DNA from: Cryobacterium sp.
GTDB lineage: Bacteria > Actinomycetota > Actinomycetes > Actinomycetales > Microbacteriaceae
DNA: 64,000 nucleotides
Assembly: GCF_026786305.1 (NCBI RefSeq)
Contig: NZ_JAJAYI010000108.1
Location: 1 to 64,000, forward strand
Reading direction: 5' to 3'
The first letter of the stretch is position 1. Each line of letters begins with the position of its first letter. Shown one piece after another: positions 1-9,234 of this stretch. Both the position numbers and the translations under genes were made by a program. Under the pieces are notes generated by a model that had not been told where the DNA came from, did no database searches, and saw nothing but the letters and a program-made list of their open reading frames with translations.

Positions 1-315
1 GATGCCGGCGAGTTGGGTGATGAAATCAATGCGGGTGCGGCAGCCGTTTCGGTAGGCCAGCGACCCGGCGCCGAGGTCGGTGTCGGCGCGGGCACCGATG
101 TCGGTGGTGGCTCGGAGTCTGGCCCCATCCACCCTGCGCCCCAGCCCCTCTAGAGCGCTCATCACCGCGATGGCCTCGGAATCGTCGAGGTGACCAAACC
201 GCACCCCGTCCAACGCGGAGGCCAGAATCGCACCGGCCTGAGCTATCGCCGCGACCCGGGAGGACACCGGATCCGGGGTGGAGCCGGCGGCGGCGGGCGG
301 GGCGGTGAGGGTCAT
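1..315 (-). CDS. DUF222/13E12-type protein, N-terminal part (partial)
   Basis: This is the first 105 codons of a gene that runs off the left edge of the window. It begins at ATG 315-313, preceded by a good Shine-Dalgarno sequence (GGAGG, about 322-328). The protein starts MTLTAPPAAAGS and continues through SRVAAIAQAGAILASALDG, RFGHLDDSEAIAVMSALEGLGRR and ARLRATTDIGAR to the edge. This alternation of a short Ala-rich leader and an amphipathic helix is typical of the DUF222 domain that precedes HNH nucleases in the multicopy 13E12 family of actinobacteria. The HNH part would lie outside the window, so nuclease function is inferred only. Confidence 0.7.
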   Translation of the reverse strand, partial: MTLTAPPAAAGSTPDPVSSRVAAIAQAGAILASALDGVRFGHLDDSEAIAVMSALEGLGRRVDGARLRATTDIGARADTDLGAGSLAYRNGCRTRIDFITQLAGI

Positions 316-435
316 GGCGGCGGTGCCTCCTTCACCCACAATTATAGCCCCAAAAGCACATAAAAACGATAGAATCTCAGTAATTTGCTGATATCAATTT
401 AGATTGAATTCTGCTTTGTAAAGTGCTGCGTGTCG

Positions 436-490
436 GTGATGAGAACTGGGTGATGAGAACCGGGTGATGAGAACCGGGTGATGAGAACCG
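436..490. repeat. 14-bp tandem repeat, four copies
   Basis: Four head-to-tail copies of GTGATGAGAACCGG lie at 436-449, 450-463, 464-477 and 478-490, with one C/T difference in the first copy and a truncated last copy. They sit in a gene-free stretch between the DUF222 gene and the VOC remnant. I see no open frame that makes convincing protein here. Confidence 0.85.
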
Positions 491-553
491 TTTGTCGCAC
501 GTGCTCATATCTCAACTTCACTTGGTCTAACACCGCTCCACCCTTCCCGCGAC

Positions 554-616
554 CCTGAACCGCCGCTCGAACCAGGATGTCCTGAACCGCCGCTCGCACC
601 AGGATGTCCTGAACGC
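554..616. repeat. 27-bp tandem repeat, two copies plus a partial
   Basis: A 27-bp unit beginning CCTGAACCGCCGCTCG occurs at 554-580 and 581-607 with one mismatch, followed by a 9-bp partial copy. It lies in the same non-coding stretch as the 14-bp repeat and shares no sequence with it. The rest of 316-696 shows nothing else I can interpret. Confidence 0.8.
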
Positions 617-696
617 AGCAAATCGTCGTGTCGCCGCTGGCAACCGTGAAGGAGAACATCCGCCGAGTCGTGCACGGGCAGCCGAAGTCTCGAGGT

Positions 697-1002
697 ATGA
701 CGTCACCACTTCGCGGATCGCTGCACCACGTTGAACTGCGGGTGACAGACCTCCACACGGCGCTTCCAGCCTGGCAATGGCTCCTGGCCGAGTTCGGTTA
801 TGACGAGTTGCAATCCTGGGCTGACGGCACGAGCTGGAAACTTGGCGCCACCTGTATAGTGCTGGAGCGCAGCGCGCATCCGCTCAGACACGATCGACGC
901 CAGGCCGGCCTCAGCCATCTGGCTTTTCACGCCCGGGATCGTCGCCGGGGAATCGTGAGTACACACCGTGGGAGAGCGGATGTCGGCGCGCGCGTAAGGT
1001 AG
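697..1002 (+). pseudogene. Truncated VOC/glyoxalase-family remnant
   Basis: From the ATG at 697 the frame reads MTSPLRGSLHHVELRVTD, a tryptophan-rich middle, then LGATCIVLERS and GLSHLAFHARDR, which is the N-terminal betaalphabetabetabeta module of vicinal-oxygen-chelate proteins including the metal-ligand histidine. After HLAFHA the family-like sequence stops and an arginine-rich out-of-family tail runs to a stop 4 nt before proS. Family members are usually 125-150 residues with a second metal-binding half, so this looks like a gene whose 3' half was deleted. It is probably non-functional, and could instead be a short independent ORF. Confidence 0.55.
995..1000 (+). promoter_or_regulatory. 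Putative -10 (TAAGGT) for leaderless proS
   Basis: TAAGGT ends exactly 6 nt before the GTG start of proS, and no Shine-Dalgarno sequence is present. Transcription would start at or beside the G of GTG. Inferred from spacing and from many similar cases in this window. Confidence 0.5.
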
Positions 1003-1006
1003 ACGG

Positions 1007-2770
1007 GTGCCTACACGTCTCTCCAACTACTTTCTCCGCACTCTCCGCGAGGACCCCTCCGACGCCGAGGTGACCAGCCACCGTCTGCTCGTGCGGGCCG
1101 GCTACATCCGTCGCCAGGCGCCGGGCATTTTCGCCTGGCTGCCGCTCGGCCTGCGGGTGAAGGCCAAAGTGGAGCGCATCATCCGTGAAGAGATGCACGC
1201 TGCCGGCGCGCACGAGGTGCACTTTCCGGCCCTGCTGCCGCGCGAACCCTACGAATTGACCGGCCGCTGGGACGAATACGGCGAGGGACTGTTTCGCCTG
1301 AAAGATCGTAAGGGCTCCGACATGCTGCTCGCACCGACCCATGAAGAGGTCTTCGCGCTGCTCGTCAAAGACCTCTACAGCAGCTACAAAGACCTTCCGC
1401 TGTCGATCTACCAGATTCAGGACAAGTACCGCGATGAGGCCCGCTCGCGCGGCGGACTGTTGCGCGGACGCGAGTTCACCATGAAGGATGCCTACTCCTT
1501 CGACTACACCGACGCCGGCCTCGACGTGAGCTACCAGTTGCAGCGCGACGCCTACGAGCGCATCTTCACCCGCTTCGACCTCGACTACGAGATCGTGCAA
1601 GCTGATGCCGGCGCGATGGGTGGCTCCAAGAGCGAAGAATTTCTGCACCCCACCCCCGTCGGCGAAGATACTTTTGTGCGCAGTGCCGGCGGCTACGCGG
1701 CCAACATTGAGGCGTTCCGCACCCTCGTTCCGGCTGACAAAGATTTCAGCGCACTGCCCGCCGCGCAGGTCTTCGACACCCCGAACACCCCGACCATTCA
1801 GACGCTGGTCGACAAGGCCAACTCCGAGCACCCTCGTCCCGATGGCCGCGAGTGGACGGCAGCCGACACGCTCAAGAACGTCGTGCTCGCGGTCACGAGC
1901 CCGGGCGGAACGCGTGAGCTCATCGCGATCGGTGTTCCCGGCGACCGGGAGGTTGACCTCAAGCGCGTCGAGGTTGTCTTCGCTCCCGCCGAGGTCGAGG
2001 CCGCCAATGAGGGCGACTTCGCCACGAACCCCGGTTTGGTCAAGGGCTACATCGGCCCGTGGAGCGAGAACGGCGCGGTGCTCGGCGCGGGCTCGACCAC
2101 CGGCATCCGTTTTCTGGTCGACCCGCGTGTGGTCGCCGGCACCGAGTGGATCACCGGCGCCAGCGAAGACAACCGCCACGTGTTCGGCCTCGTCGCCGGC
2201 CGTGACTTCGGGGTCGACGATGTGGTCGAGGCCTCCGACGTGCGCGCCGGCGACCCGGCCCCCGACGGCTCCGGCCCGGTCGAACTCATTCGCGGTATGG
2301 AGATCGGGCATGTGTTCCAGCTCGGCCGTAAGTACGCCGAGGTGCTCGGCCTCAAAGTGCTCGACGAGAACGGCAAGCTGGTCACGGTCACGATGGGCTC
2401 CTACGGCATTGGCGTCACCCGCATCCTCGCGGTCATCGCCGAGCTGAACAACGACGCAAAGGGACTCATCTGGCCCGAATCGGTCACCCCGTTCGACGTG
2501 CACGTGATCGCCACCGGCCGTGACGAGATCGTCTTCGACACCGCAGAGGCCGTCGTCGCCGCGATCGAGGCCACCGGCCGCGATGTGCTCTACGATGACC
2601 GCCGTAAGGTCTCGCCCGGCGTCAAGTTCGGCGACGCCGAACTCATCGGCGTACCGCGGATCGTCATCGTGGGCCGCGGCGCCGCCGACGGCATCGTCGA
2701 ACTGTGGAACCGCCGCACCGGCGAGCGCGAGCAGATCGACGTCGCCGACGTTGCCAAGCACTTCGTCTAA
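1007..2770 (+). CDS. proS: Proline--tRNA ligase
   Basis: Charges tRNA-Pro with proline in the cytoplasm. The 587-residue protein is of the long bacterial type. Class II motif 2 is seen as [13 protein letters not shown] near residue 155, and motif 3 as [13 protein letters not shown] near 465. Between them, at roughly 225-400, lies the YbaK-like editing insertion that hydrolyses Ala-tRNA-Pro. The anticodon-binding domain follows (FDVHVIATG onward). The start is the GTG at 1007, giving the family N-terminus [15 protein letters not shown]. It lies 6 nt after a TAAGGT hexamer, so the mRNA is probably leaderless. A hairpin terminator follows the gene, isolating it from nusA. Confidence 0.97.
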   Translation: MPTRLSNYFLRTLREDPSDAEVTSHRLLVRAGYIRRQAPGIFAWLPLGLRVKAKVERIIREEMHAAGAHEVHFPALLPREPYELTGRWDEYGEGLFRLKDRKGSDMLLAPTHEEVFALLVKDLYSSYKDLPLSIYQIQDKYRDEARSRGGLLRGREFTMKDAYSFDYTDAGLDVSYQLQRDAYERIFTRFDLDYEIVQADAGAMGGSKSEEFLHPTPVGEDTFVRSAGGYAANIEAFRTLVPADKDFSALPAAQVFDTPNTPTIQTLVDKANSEHPRPDGREWTAADTLKNVVLAVTSPGGTRELIAIGVPGDREVDLKRVEVVFAPAEVEAANEGDFATNPGLVKGYIGPWSENGAVLGAGSTTGIRFLVDPRVVAGTEWITGASEDNRHVFGLVAGRDFGVDDVVEASDVRAGDPAPDGSGPVELIRGMEIGHVFQLGRKYAEVLGLKVLDENGKLVTVTMGSYGIGVTRILAVIAELNNDAKGLIWPESVTPFDVHVIATGRDEIVFDTAEAVVAAIEATGRDVLYDDRRKVSPGVKFGDAELIGVPRIVIVGRGAADGIVELWNRRTGEREQIDVADVAKHFV

Positions 2771-2786
2771 CCCGATATTTCGAGAG

Positions 2787-2824
2787 CGGATGCTGCCGAC
2801 TGGCTGAGCCGGCAGCATCCGTTC
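2787..2824 (+). terminator. Terminator hairpin after proS
   Basis: A perfect 12-bp stem, CGGATGCTGCCG (2787-2798) with CGGCAGCATCCG (2810-2821), has an 11-nt loop and is followed by TTCTGT. The stem is built from the over-represented CGGATGC heptamer in both orientations. It lies 16 bp after the proS stop codon. Confidence 0.75.
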
Positions 2825-2952
2825 TGTGAAGACCCCGCCCATCTTTTCGCGCACAGGCGAGTGGGTGACGGGGCGCCGCAGATTCGGGTACCGTAGTATT
2901 CAGCCCGCTGCGCGGTTTCGCGGCGGCAAGATCTGAATAGAGGAGGCCGGCC

Positions 2953-3990
2953 ATGGACATCGACCTCAGTGTTTTGCGGCTACTGGAGCGCGAAAAAGAG
3001 ATTCCCTTCGAGGAACTCGTGCAAATCATCGAACAGGCGATTCTGACCGCCTATGTCAAGCACATCCAGCAGGACGTCACGAAGCTTGAAGCTTCGAAGA
3101 TTGCTGACGCCAAGCACGACATCCAGGATGTCCCCGAAGCGCGCGTCGTTCTCGACCGCAAATCCGGGCACGTGGACATTTACATTCCCGAGCACGACGA
3201 AGAGGGCAATGTCATCGGCGAAGCCCTCGACAACCCGACCGACTTCGGTCGTATCGCGGCGTTCGCCGCCAAGCAGGTCATTAACCAGCGTCTGCGCGAC
3301 CTGGCCGACGACGCGGTGCTCGGTCAGTTCAAGGGTCGCGAGGGTGACATCATCGCCGGAATCATTCAGCAGGGTCCCAACCCGCGCATGATTCACGTCG
3401 ACCTCGGCACCATCGAAGCGATCATGCCCCCCGAGGAGCAGGTTCCCACCGAAAGCTACGTGCACGGCGCGCGCATTCGCGTGTTCGTCACGGCTGTCGG
3501 ACGTGGACTCAAGGGCCCGCAGATCACCGTGTCGCGCACCCACCCGTCGCTCGTGCGCAAGCTGTTCGCACTCGAGGTGCCCGAGATCGCCAGCGGTGTC
3601 GTCGAGATCGTGTCGCTCGCCCGTGAAGCCGGCCACCGCACCAAGATCGCCGTGCGCGCGACCGAACCCGGCGTCAATGCCAAGGGTGCCTGCATCGGCG
3701 AACTCGGACAGCGCGTGCGCGCCGTGACCGTTGAACTCAACAATGAGAAGATCGATATCGTCGACTTCTCGCCCGACCTCGCGACCTTCGTCGCAAGCGC
3801 CCTGTCGCCGGCCAAGGTGACCAGCGCCTACGTGATCGATCAGTCGATCAAGGCGGTGCGTGCCCTCGTACCCGACTATCAGCTCTCGCTCGCGATCGGT
3901 AAAGAGGGCCAGAATGCCCGCCTCGCAGCCAAGTTGACCGGTGCGAAAATCGACATTCAGCCCGACAGTATTCTGGAGGATGCCGAATAG
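2953..3990 (+). CDS. nusA: Transcription termination/antitermination factor NusA
   Basis: Binds RNA polymerase and nascent RNA to modulate pausing, termination and antitermination. The 345-residue protein has the actinobacterial layout: an N-terminal polymerase-binding domain (1-120), an S1 domain (about 125-200, GREGDIIAGIIQQGPN to GPQITVSRTHP), then KH1 and KH2 ending with LSLAIGKEGQNARLAAKLTG near residue 320. There are no C-terminal acidic repeats, as is normal for this group. The start ATG is preceded by AGGAGG at 2941-2946. ylxR follows after 8 nt and infB next, so this is the head of an nusA-ylxR-infB operon. rimP, usually just upstream, is absent from the 182-bp gap after proS. Confidence 0.96.
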   Translation: MDIDLSVLRLLEREKEIPFEELVQIIEQAILTAYVKHIQQDVTKLEASKIADAKHDIQDVPEARVVLDRKSGHVDIYIPEHDEEGNVIGEALDNPTDFGRIAAFAAKQVINQRLRDLADDAVLGQFKGREGDIIAGIIQQGPNPRMIHVDLGTIEAIMPPEEQVPTESYVHGARIRVFVTAVGRGLKGPQITVSRTHPSLVRKLFALEVPEIASGVVEIVSLAREAGHRTKIAVRATEPGVNAKGACIGELGQRVRAVTVELNNEKIDIVDFSPDLATFVASALSPAKVTSAYVIDQSIKAVRALVPDYQLSLAIGKEGQNARLAAKLTGAKIDIQPDSILEDAE

Positions 3991-3998
3991 GGGGTACG

Positions 3999-4256
3999 AT
4001 GAAGTCCGTAAGAACGTGTATTGGCTGCCGTTCGCGCGCCCCTCGATCCTCACTTTTGCGGATCGTTGCTGGGAAATCAGAAATTGTGGTGGATGAAACC
4101 GCCACAATCCCCGGTAGAGGTGCGTGGCTGCATGCCCGCGACTCGTGCTTTCAGGATGCCGTAAGGCGACGCGCTTTCGGGCGTGCCTTTCGCGTGACCA
4201 GGTCACTGGACGCGAAACAACTAGAGAACAGGCTGAATTGGCTTATGGATAACTAA
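3999..4256 (+). CDS. ylxR: YlxR/DUF448 family RNA-binding protein (RnpM-like)
   Basis: An 85-residue protein with the family signature CIGCRSRAPRSSLLRIV at the N-terminus and GRGAWLHARDSCF in the middle. YlxR proteins are small nucleic-acid-binding proteins always found between nusA and infB; the Bacillus homologue has been described as a modulator of RNase P. The gene starts 8 nt after the nusA stop, so it is surely co-transcribed. Function here is by homology. Confidence 0.9.
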   Translation: MKSVRTCIGCRSRAPRSSLLRIVAGKSEIVVDETATIPGRGAWLHARDSCFQDAVRRRAFGRAFRVTRSLDAKQLENRLNWLMDN

Positions 4257-4302
4257 TGAGCGGCTCGAAATGAGACCCGTCCGTTACTAACGGTCTGCCC
4301 CT

Positions 4303-4322
4303 TTCCGGGTGCAGACCCGGAA
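4303..4322 (+). promoter_or_regulatory. Hairpin immediately upstream of the infB ribosome-binding site
   Basis: TTCCGGGT (4303-4310) pairs perfectly with ACCCGGAA (4315-4322) around a GCAG loop, and ends 1 nt before the AGGAG Shine-Dalgarno of infB. There is no U-tract, so it is unlikely to be a terminator. It could affect ribosome access or mRNA processing between ylxR and infB. A second short palindrome (CCGTTA-C-TAACGG) lies just upstream. Confidence 0.5.
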
Positions 4323-4332
4323 CAGGAGAATT

Positions 4333-7191
4333 GTGGCTGCGAAACCACGCGTACACGAGATCGCTACCGAGCTCGGAGTCGACAGCAAGGTAGCCCTTGC
4401 TAAATTGAAAGAAATGGGCGAGTTCGTCAAAGGACCGTCCAGTAGCGTTGAACCGCCCGTAGCCCGTCGCCTACGCGCCGCTCTTGAGACGGAAAGTGCC
4501 GCCGCGAAGGCTGCAACGCCCGCGCCCACCGCTGGTGCTGCCGTCACGGCACCGCCCGCACGTCCGAGCCACGGCGCCAAACCGGGCGCTCGCCCCAGCC
4601 CGAAGCCCGTCGCTGCACCGGTCGCCACCGTTGTTGCCGAGTCTGCACCGACCTCGGCAGTGGATGCCGCGCCGCTTCCGGTCGCACCGCTCACCGTCGC
4701 CGAGCGCCAGACCCAGGCCGCCGAGAAGGCTGCCGCTGCACAGAAGGCTGCTGCTGCCGACCGGGCTGCCGCAGCTGATGTCGCCGACAAGCCCAGCACC
4801 GACACCCCAGAAGCGAAGACTACGGCAGGATCGGCTACGCCGGTCAAGCCGGGGATGCCTCGCCCGGGAGCAGCACGACCGGGCAACAACCCGTTCGCCA
4901 GCAACCAGGGCTTGGGCCAGCGACCCGCCCAGCCGCCGCGTCCGGGCAACAACCCGTTCGCGAGCGCGCAGGGCATGGGCCAGCGTCCCGCAACACCCAC
5001 ACCGAGCAACATTCCGCGCCCTCCGGCGCCTCGTCCCGGCGCTCCGCGCCCCGGCGGACCCGGCCAGGCTGCACGCCCAACCGGTTTCGGTCAGCGTCCC
5101 GGCGCCTTCCAGCGCCCCGGCGGCGCCCCGGGTGGAGCCGGTGGAGCACGCCCCGGATTCACGCGTCCGGGCGCTCCGGCCGGAGCCCCCGGCTTCGGCC
5201 CGCCCCGCCCCGCCGGTGGTGGCGGTGGAGCCGGTCGCGGTCGCGGCCCGGGCGGTGGCACCGCTGGTGCCTTTGGTCGCGGTGGCGGCAAGAACAAGGC
5301 GCGCAAGTCGAAGCGCACGAAGAGAGCAGAGTTCGAGCTGCGCGAGGCCCCGTCGTTGGGTGGAGTATCCGTACCCCGCGGCGACGGTGGAACCGTTGTT
5401 CGTCTCCGTCGGGGGGCATCCATCACCGACTTCGCCGACAAGATTGACGCGAGCCCCGGAAACCTCGTTACCGTACTGTTTCACCTCGGTGAAATGGCCA
5501 CGGCAACGGAGTCCCTCGACGAGGCCACGTTCGACGTGCTCGGCAGCGAGCTCGGCTACAAGATTCAGATGGTCTCTCCCGATGACGAAGACCGTGAGCT
5601 GCTGCTCGCGTTCGACATCGACATTGACCAGGAACTCGAAGACGAAACCGATGAAGACCTCGAGATTCGTCCTCCCGTCGTCACCGTTATGGGCCACGTC
5701 GACCACGGTAAGACCGCGCTTCTTGACGCGATCCGTAACGCCAAGGTCGCCGAGGGTGAGGCCGGTGGAATCACGCAGCACATCGGTGCGTACCAGATCA
5801 TCACCGAGCACGAGGGTATCGATCGCGCGCTGACATTCATCGACACACCGGGTCACGAGGCGTTCACCGCCATGCGTGCTCGTGGTGCGCAGGTCACCGA
5901 CATCGCCATTCTTGTGGTAGCTGCCGATGACGGCATCATGCCGCAGACGATTGAGGCGCTCAACCACGCCCAGGCCGCCAACGTGCCGATCGTGGTCGCA
6001 GTCAACAAGATTGACAAGCCCGGGGCCAACCCGCAGAAGGTGCGCCAGCAGCTCACCGAATTCGGCCTCGTCGCCGAAGAGTACGGCGGAGACGTCATGT
6101 TCGTCGACGTGTCGGCCAAGAACAGGACCGGCATCAAGGAAATCCTTGACGCCGTGCTCCTGGTCGCTGACGCCGGACTCGACATGCGTTCCAACCCGAA
6201 CAAGGATGCCCGTGGTGTCGCCATCGAGGCACGCCTCGACAAGGGCCGCGGCGCGGTGGCAACCGTTCTCATCCAGTCCGGAACGCTGCATGTTGGAGAC
6301 TCCATCGTCGCCGGAACGGCCTACGGCCGCGTTCGTGCGATGGCCGATGAAAACGGTGTTGCCGTTCTCGCCGCCACGCCGTCCCGCGCGGTTCAGGTCC
6401 AGGGTCTGTCGAGCGTTCCCCGCGCCGGCGACACCTTCCTCGTCATCGAGGAAGACCGCACCGCACGTCAGATCGCCGAGAAGCGTGAAGCTGCCGAGCG
6501 CAACGCCCTGCTGGCCAAGGCCCGCAAGCGCATCAGCCTCGAAGACTTCACCCGTGCACTCGAAGAGGGCAAGGTCGAGTCGCTCAACCTCATCATCAAG
6601 GGTGACGTTTCCGGTGCCGTTGAGGCCCTGGAAGAGTCGCTGCTCAAGATCGAGGTCGACGATTCGGTTCAGCTGCGCATCATCCACCGCGGTGTCGGTG
6701 CGGTCACGGAGAGCGACGTCAACCTCGCCACCGTCGACAACGCCATCATCATCGGGTTCAACGTTCGTCCCGACACGAAGGCCCGTGAGCGTGCAGCTCG
6801 CGAAGGCGTCGACGTGCGGTTCTACTCCGTTATCTACTCCGCCCTCGAGGACATCGAGAATTCCCTCACGGGAATGCTCAAGCCCGAGTACGAAGAGATC
6901 CAGAGTGGTATCGCCGAAATTCGCGAGGTCTTCAGTTCGTCGAAGTTCGGAAACGTCGCCGGTGTCATCGTGCGCTCCGGTACCATCACCCGAAATGCCA
7001 AGGCTCGCGTTATTCGCGAGGGCATCGTGGTGGGGGACAACCTGGGCATTGAGTCGCTGCGTCGCTTCAAGGACGATGTCACCGAGGTCCGCACGGACTT
7101 CGAGTGTGGTATCGGACTGGGCAAGTTCAACGACATCCGGATTGGCGATGAGATTGAAACCATCGAAATGAAGGAGAAGCCGCGCGTCTAA
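4333..7191 (+). CDS. infB: Translation initiation factor IF-2
   Basis: The GTPase that brings fMet-tRNA to the 30S subunit. The GTG at 4333 is chosen because it gives the conserved N-terminus [15 protein letters not shown] and sits 4 nt after AGGAG; an earlier in-frame ATG at 4309 lies inside the upstream hairpin. The 952-residue protein has an IF2_N module (1-60), a long Ala/Pro- then Gly/Arg-rich linker (about 60-320) with two near-repeats PGNNPFAS, a second IF2_N module (about 360-410), the G domain with [10 protein letters not shown] at about 453, then domains II, III and IV. The Arg/Gly/Pro linker is typical of high-GC actinobacteria. The gene is read with nusA and ylxR. Confidence 0.97.
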   Translation: MAAKPRVHEIATELGVDSKVALAKLKEMGEFVKGPSSSVEPPVARRLRAALETESAAAKAATPAPTAGAAVTAPPARPSHGAKPGARPSPKPVAAPVATVVAESAPTSAVDAAPLPVAPLTVAERQTQAAEKAAAAQKAAAADRAAAADVADKPSTDTPEAKTTAGSATPVKPGMPRPGAARPGNNPFASNQGLGQRPAQPPRPGNNPFASAQGMGQRPATPTPSNIPRPPAPRPGAPRPGGPGQAARPTGFGQRPGAFQRPGGAPGGAGGARPGFTRPGAPAGAPGFGPPRPAGGGGGAGRGRGPGGGTAGAFGRGGGKNKARKSKRTKRAEFELREAPSLGGVSVPRGDGGTVVRLRRGASITDFADKIDASPGNLVTVLFHLGEMATATESLDEATFDVLGSELGYKIQMVSPDDEDRELLLAFDIDIDQELEDETDEDLEIRPPVVTVMGHVDHGKTALLDAIRNAKVAEGEAGGITQHIGAYQIITEHEGIDRALTFIDTPGHEAFTAMRARGAQVTDIAILVVAADDGIMPQTIEALNHAQAANVPIVVAVNKIDKPGANPQKVRQQLTEFGLVAEEYGGDVMFVDVSAKNRTGIKEILDAVLLVADAGLDMRSNPNKDARGVAIEARLDKGRGAVATVLIQSGTLHVGDSIVAGTAYGRVRAMADENGVAVLAATPSRAVQVQGLSSVPRAGDTFLVIEEDRTARQIAEKREAAERNALLAKARKRISLEDFTRALEEGKVESLNLIIKGDVSGAVEALEESLLKIEVDDSVQLRIIHRGVGAVTESDVNLATVDNAIIIGFNVRPDTKARERAAREGVDVRFYSVIYSALEDIENSLTGMLKPEYEEIQSGIAEIREVFSSSKFGNVAGVIVRSGTITRNAKARVIREGIVVGDNLGIESLRRFKDDVTEVRTDFECGIGLGKFNDIRIGDEIETIEMKEKPRV

Positions 7192-7206
7192 CGACTCGCA
7201 GGTTTC

Positions 7207-7245
7207 GGGGTAGTGGGTCTTCGCCAAGCGGGGGCCCACTACCTC
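7207..7245 (+). terminator. Hairpin between infB and rbfA
   Basis: GGTAGTGGG (7209-7217) pairs with CCCACTACC (7235-7243), with the stem extendable by two pairs and a 17-nt loop. There is no clear U-tract, so termination may be partial or factor dependent. rbfA has its own ribosome-binding site downstream. Confidence 0.5.
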
Positions 7246-7310
7246 ATTACCGCCGCACGGGCAGGTAGGCACAATACGAGCGCGAGAGCGTTCTCGATAA
7301 GGAGTAAGTC

Positions 7311-7823
7311 ATGGCAGATCCGGAACGCGCGAGAAAGATGGCGGACCGTATTAAGGTCATCATCGCCAAGCGACTGGAACGCGGCCTGCGCGACCCGCGG
7401 CTCGGGTTCGTGACCATCACCGATGTGAAGGTGACCGGCGATCTGCAGCACGCATCCGTTTTCTACACGGTCTATGGTTCGATCGAGGAGCGCACCGACA
7501 GCGCGGCCGCGCTCAAGGCCGCGACCGGGCTCATGCGCAGCGAGGTCGGCAAGAACATCACCGCACGGCTCACCCCGTCGATTGAGTTCATCGCCGACGG
7601 AATCCCCGAGAACGCCGCGCTCATTGATGATCTGCTGCGCGAAGCGCACGATCGCGACAGCGCAACCAACGACAGTAAGGGTGCAGCCACCTACGCCGGC
7701 GACGCCGACCCCTACAAGAAACCGCGCGACTACGATCTCGAAGACGACGATTCAGAAGAGTCCGATGGCTCCGATGAGTCCGACGAATCCGACGAGTCCG
7801 GCGAATCCAGCACCAAAAACTAA
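7311..7823 (+). CDS. rbfA: Ribosome-binding factor A
   Basis: Helps mature the 16S rRNA 5' end and is needed for cold adaptation in other bacteria. The 170-residue protein has the KH-like RbfA domain at 1-115 (RLERGLRDPRLGFVTITDVKVTGDLQHA). A very acidic tail of Asp, Glu and Ser follows, with the repeated tripeptide DES encoded by a 9-bp unit. Ribosome-binding site AAGGAG lies at 7299-7304. It follows infB as usual. Normally truB comes next, but here the next 4.2 kb holds unrelated genes. Confidence 0.93.
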   Translation: MADPERARKMADRIKVIIAKRLERGLRDPRLGFVTITDVKVTGDLQHASVFYTVYGSIEERTDSAAALKAATGLMRSEVGKNITARLTPSIEFIADGIPENAALIDDLLREAHDRDSATNDSKGAATYAGDADPYKKPRDYDLEDDDSEESDGSDESDESDESGESSTKN

Positions 7824-7841
7824 CAGCGGTAGCAGTACCTC

Positions 7842-7863
7842 GCACCGGGCCCGGGCCCGGTGC
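7842..7863. terminator. 22-bp perfect palindrome between convergent rbfA and folA
   Basis: GCACCGGGCCC and its exact complement GGGCCCGGTGC are joined with no spacer, between the ends of rbfA (+) and folA (-). In RNA it can fold as a GC-only hairpin with a 4-nt loop on either strand. It is best read as a bidirectional terminator, though it lacks U-tracts. Confidence 0.6.
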
Positions 7864-7891
7864 ACTTTGAGGCGCGATTTGCGACTCGGGG

Positions 7892-8389
7892 TCAGCTGGT
7901 GGGGGCCCGCTGGTATCGTACGAAACGGAACGGCAGGCCGGCGCTGGAGCGCAGCCATCCGGTTGTCGAGCCCGTCTCGACGTTGTTCCAACCGGTAGTG
8001 ATCGTGGGAGCGAAGGTGTCACCGGTAATCACCGCGTCGATCTCCGTCACCTCAAGAATGTCGGCGTAGGGCAACGCGAGCCGATAGATTTCGGCGCCGC
8101 CGATCACCCAGACTGGCCCCTCGGTTTGCGAGAGAGCATCTTCCAGGCTGTGCGCAACGGATGCCCCCTCCGCGGCCCAGTCCCGCTGCCGTGTGACCAC
8201 GACGTTCTGCCGGCCGGGCAGCGGGCGATAGCGCTCCGGAAGTGAATCCCAGGTGCGCCGGCCCATGATGACGGCGCCGCCGTGGGTGACGGAACGAAAA
8301 TGGGCGAGATCTTCGGGCAGGTGCCAGGGCATGAGCCCGTTGGCACCAATGACGCCGCCCAGGGTCTGGGCCCAGATCAGGCCGATCAT
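7892..8389 (-). CDS. folA: Dihydrofolate reductase
   Basis: Reduces dihydrofolate to tetrahydrofolate with NADPH, regenerating the cofactor used up by thymidylate synthase next door. The 165-residue protein starts [20 protein letters not shown] and has the catalytic-loop acidic residue in PWHLPEDLAHF, the NADPH motif GRRTWDSLP and WVIGGAEIYRLALPYAD. The ATG (8389-8387) overlaps the thyA TGA by one base (TGATG), which fits translational coupling. A longer reading from an upstream start inside thyA is rejected because it adds non-family sequence. Confidence 0.95.
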   Translation of the reverse strand: MIGLIWAQTLGGVIGANGLMPWHLPEDLAHFRSVTHGGAVIMGRRTWDSLPERYRPLPGRQNVVVTRQRDWAAEGASVAHSLEDALSQTEGPVWVIGGAEIYRLALPYADILEVTEIDAVITGDTFAPTITTGWNNVETGSTTGWLRSSAGLPFRFVRYQRAPTS

Positions 8390-9234
8390 CAGACGGCAAC
8401 CCGGCCGCGGATGGCGGGATGGTGCTGATAGTTCTCCAGCACGAGGTCGTCGTAGTCGTAGTCGAACAGGCTGGTGCGGCCCGGCTTGATGCGCAGGGTG
8501 GGGGAGGTGAACGGGGTGCGCGAGAGCTGCTCGGTGACCTGCTCGACGTGATTGTCGTAGATGTGGCAGTCCCCGCCGGTCCAGACGAACTCGCCGAGTT
8601 CGAGGCCGGCCTGCTCGGCGACGAGCTGGGTGAGCAGTGCGTAGCTGGCGATATTGAACGGCACGCCGAGAAAGAGGTCGGCGCTGCGTTGATAGAGCTG
8701 GCAGGAGAGCTTGCCGTCGGCGACGTAGAACTGAAACAAGGCGTGGCAGGGTGCGAGCGCCATGTTCGGCAGATCGGCCACGTTCCAGGCGGAGACGATC
8801 ATGCGACGGGAGTCCGGATCGGTGCGCAGGGTGTCGAGCACCTGGCTGATCTGGTCGATGGTGTCGCCACCGGGGGTGGGCCATGAACGCCACTGCACCC
8901 CGTAGACGGGGCCGAGCTCGCCGTTCTCGTCGGCCCACTCGTTCCAGATGCGTACGCCCTTCTCTTGGAGCCAGGTCACGTTGGAGTCGCCGCGCAGAAA
9001 CCAGAGGAGCTCGTAGGCGATCGACGCGAAGTGCACCCGTTTGGTGGTGACGAGCGGAAAACCGGCGGCCAGATCGAAACGCAGCTGGCGGCCGAACACG
9101 CTTCGAGTGCCGGTTCCGGTGCGGTCGGCCTTCCTGGTGCCGTTTTCGAGGGTGTCGCGTAGCAACGCCGAGTACTGGCTATCAGCATCGGGTATGGGGG
9201 CGAAAGAAGCAGCCGGAGAAGTTGTTGACGTCAC
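8389..9234 (-). CDS. thyA: Thymidylate synthase (ThyA)
   Basis: Converts dUMP to dTMP using methylene-tetrahydrofolate, producing dihydrofolate for folA. It is 281 residues, with the nucleophile cysteine in [13 protein letters not shown], the dUMP phosphate-binding arginines in [12 protein letters not shown] and [10 protein letters not shown], and the closing motif [13 protein letters not shown]. About 17 extra residues precede the usual start. The start is GTG at 9234, overlapping the mutY stop by 4 nt (GTGA). The order mutY-thyA-folA, with overlaps at both junctions, makes a single minus-strand operon. Confidence 0.96.
   Translation of the reverse strand: MTSTTSPAASFAPIPDADSQYSALLRDTLENGTRKADRTGTGTRSVFGRQLRFDLAAGFPLVTTKRVHFASIAYELLWFLRGDSNVTWLQEKGVRIWNEWADENGELGPVYGVQWRSWPTPGGDTIDQISQVLDTLRTDPDSRRMIVSAWNVADLPNMALAPCHALFQFYVADGKLSCQLYQRSADLFLGVPFNIASYALLTQLVAEQAGLELGEFVWTGGDCHIYDNHVEQVTEQLSRTPFTSPTLRIKPGRTSLFDYDYDDLVLENYQHHPAIRGRVAV

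Noticed and set aside
436..616. Possible CRISPR array
   Set aside because: The units are directly tandem with no spacers and only 14 or 27 bp long.
911..2854. 647-codon open frame on the minus strand opposite proS
   Set aside because: It is an antisense shadow of proS with no domain-like sequence, produced by GC-rich third positions.
4471..7272. 933-codon open frame on the minus strand opposite infB
   Set aside because: Antisense shadow of infB; its composition mirrors the infB codons and it has no recognisable family.
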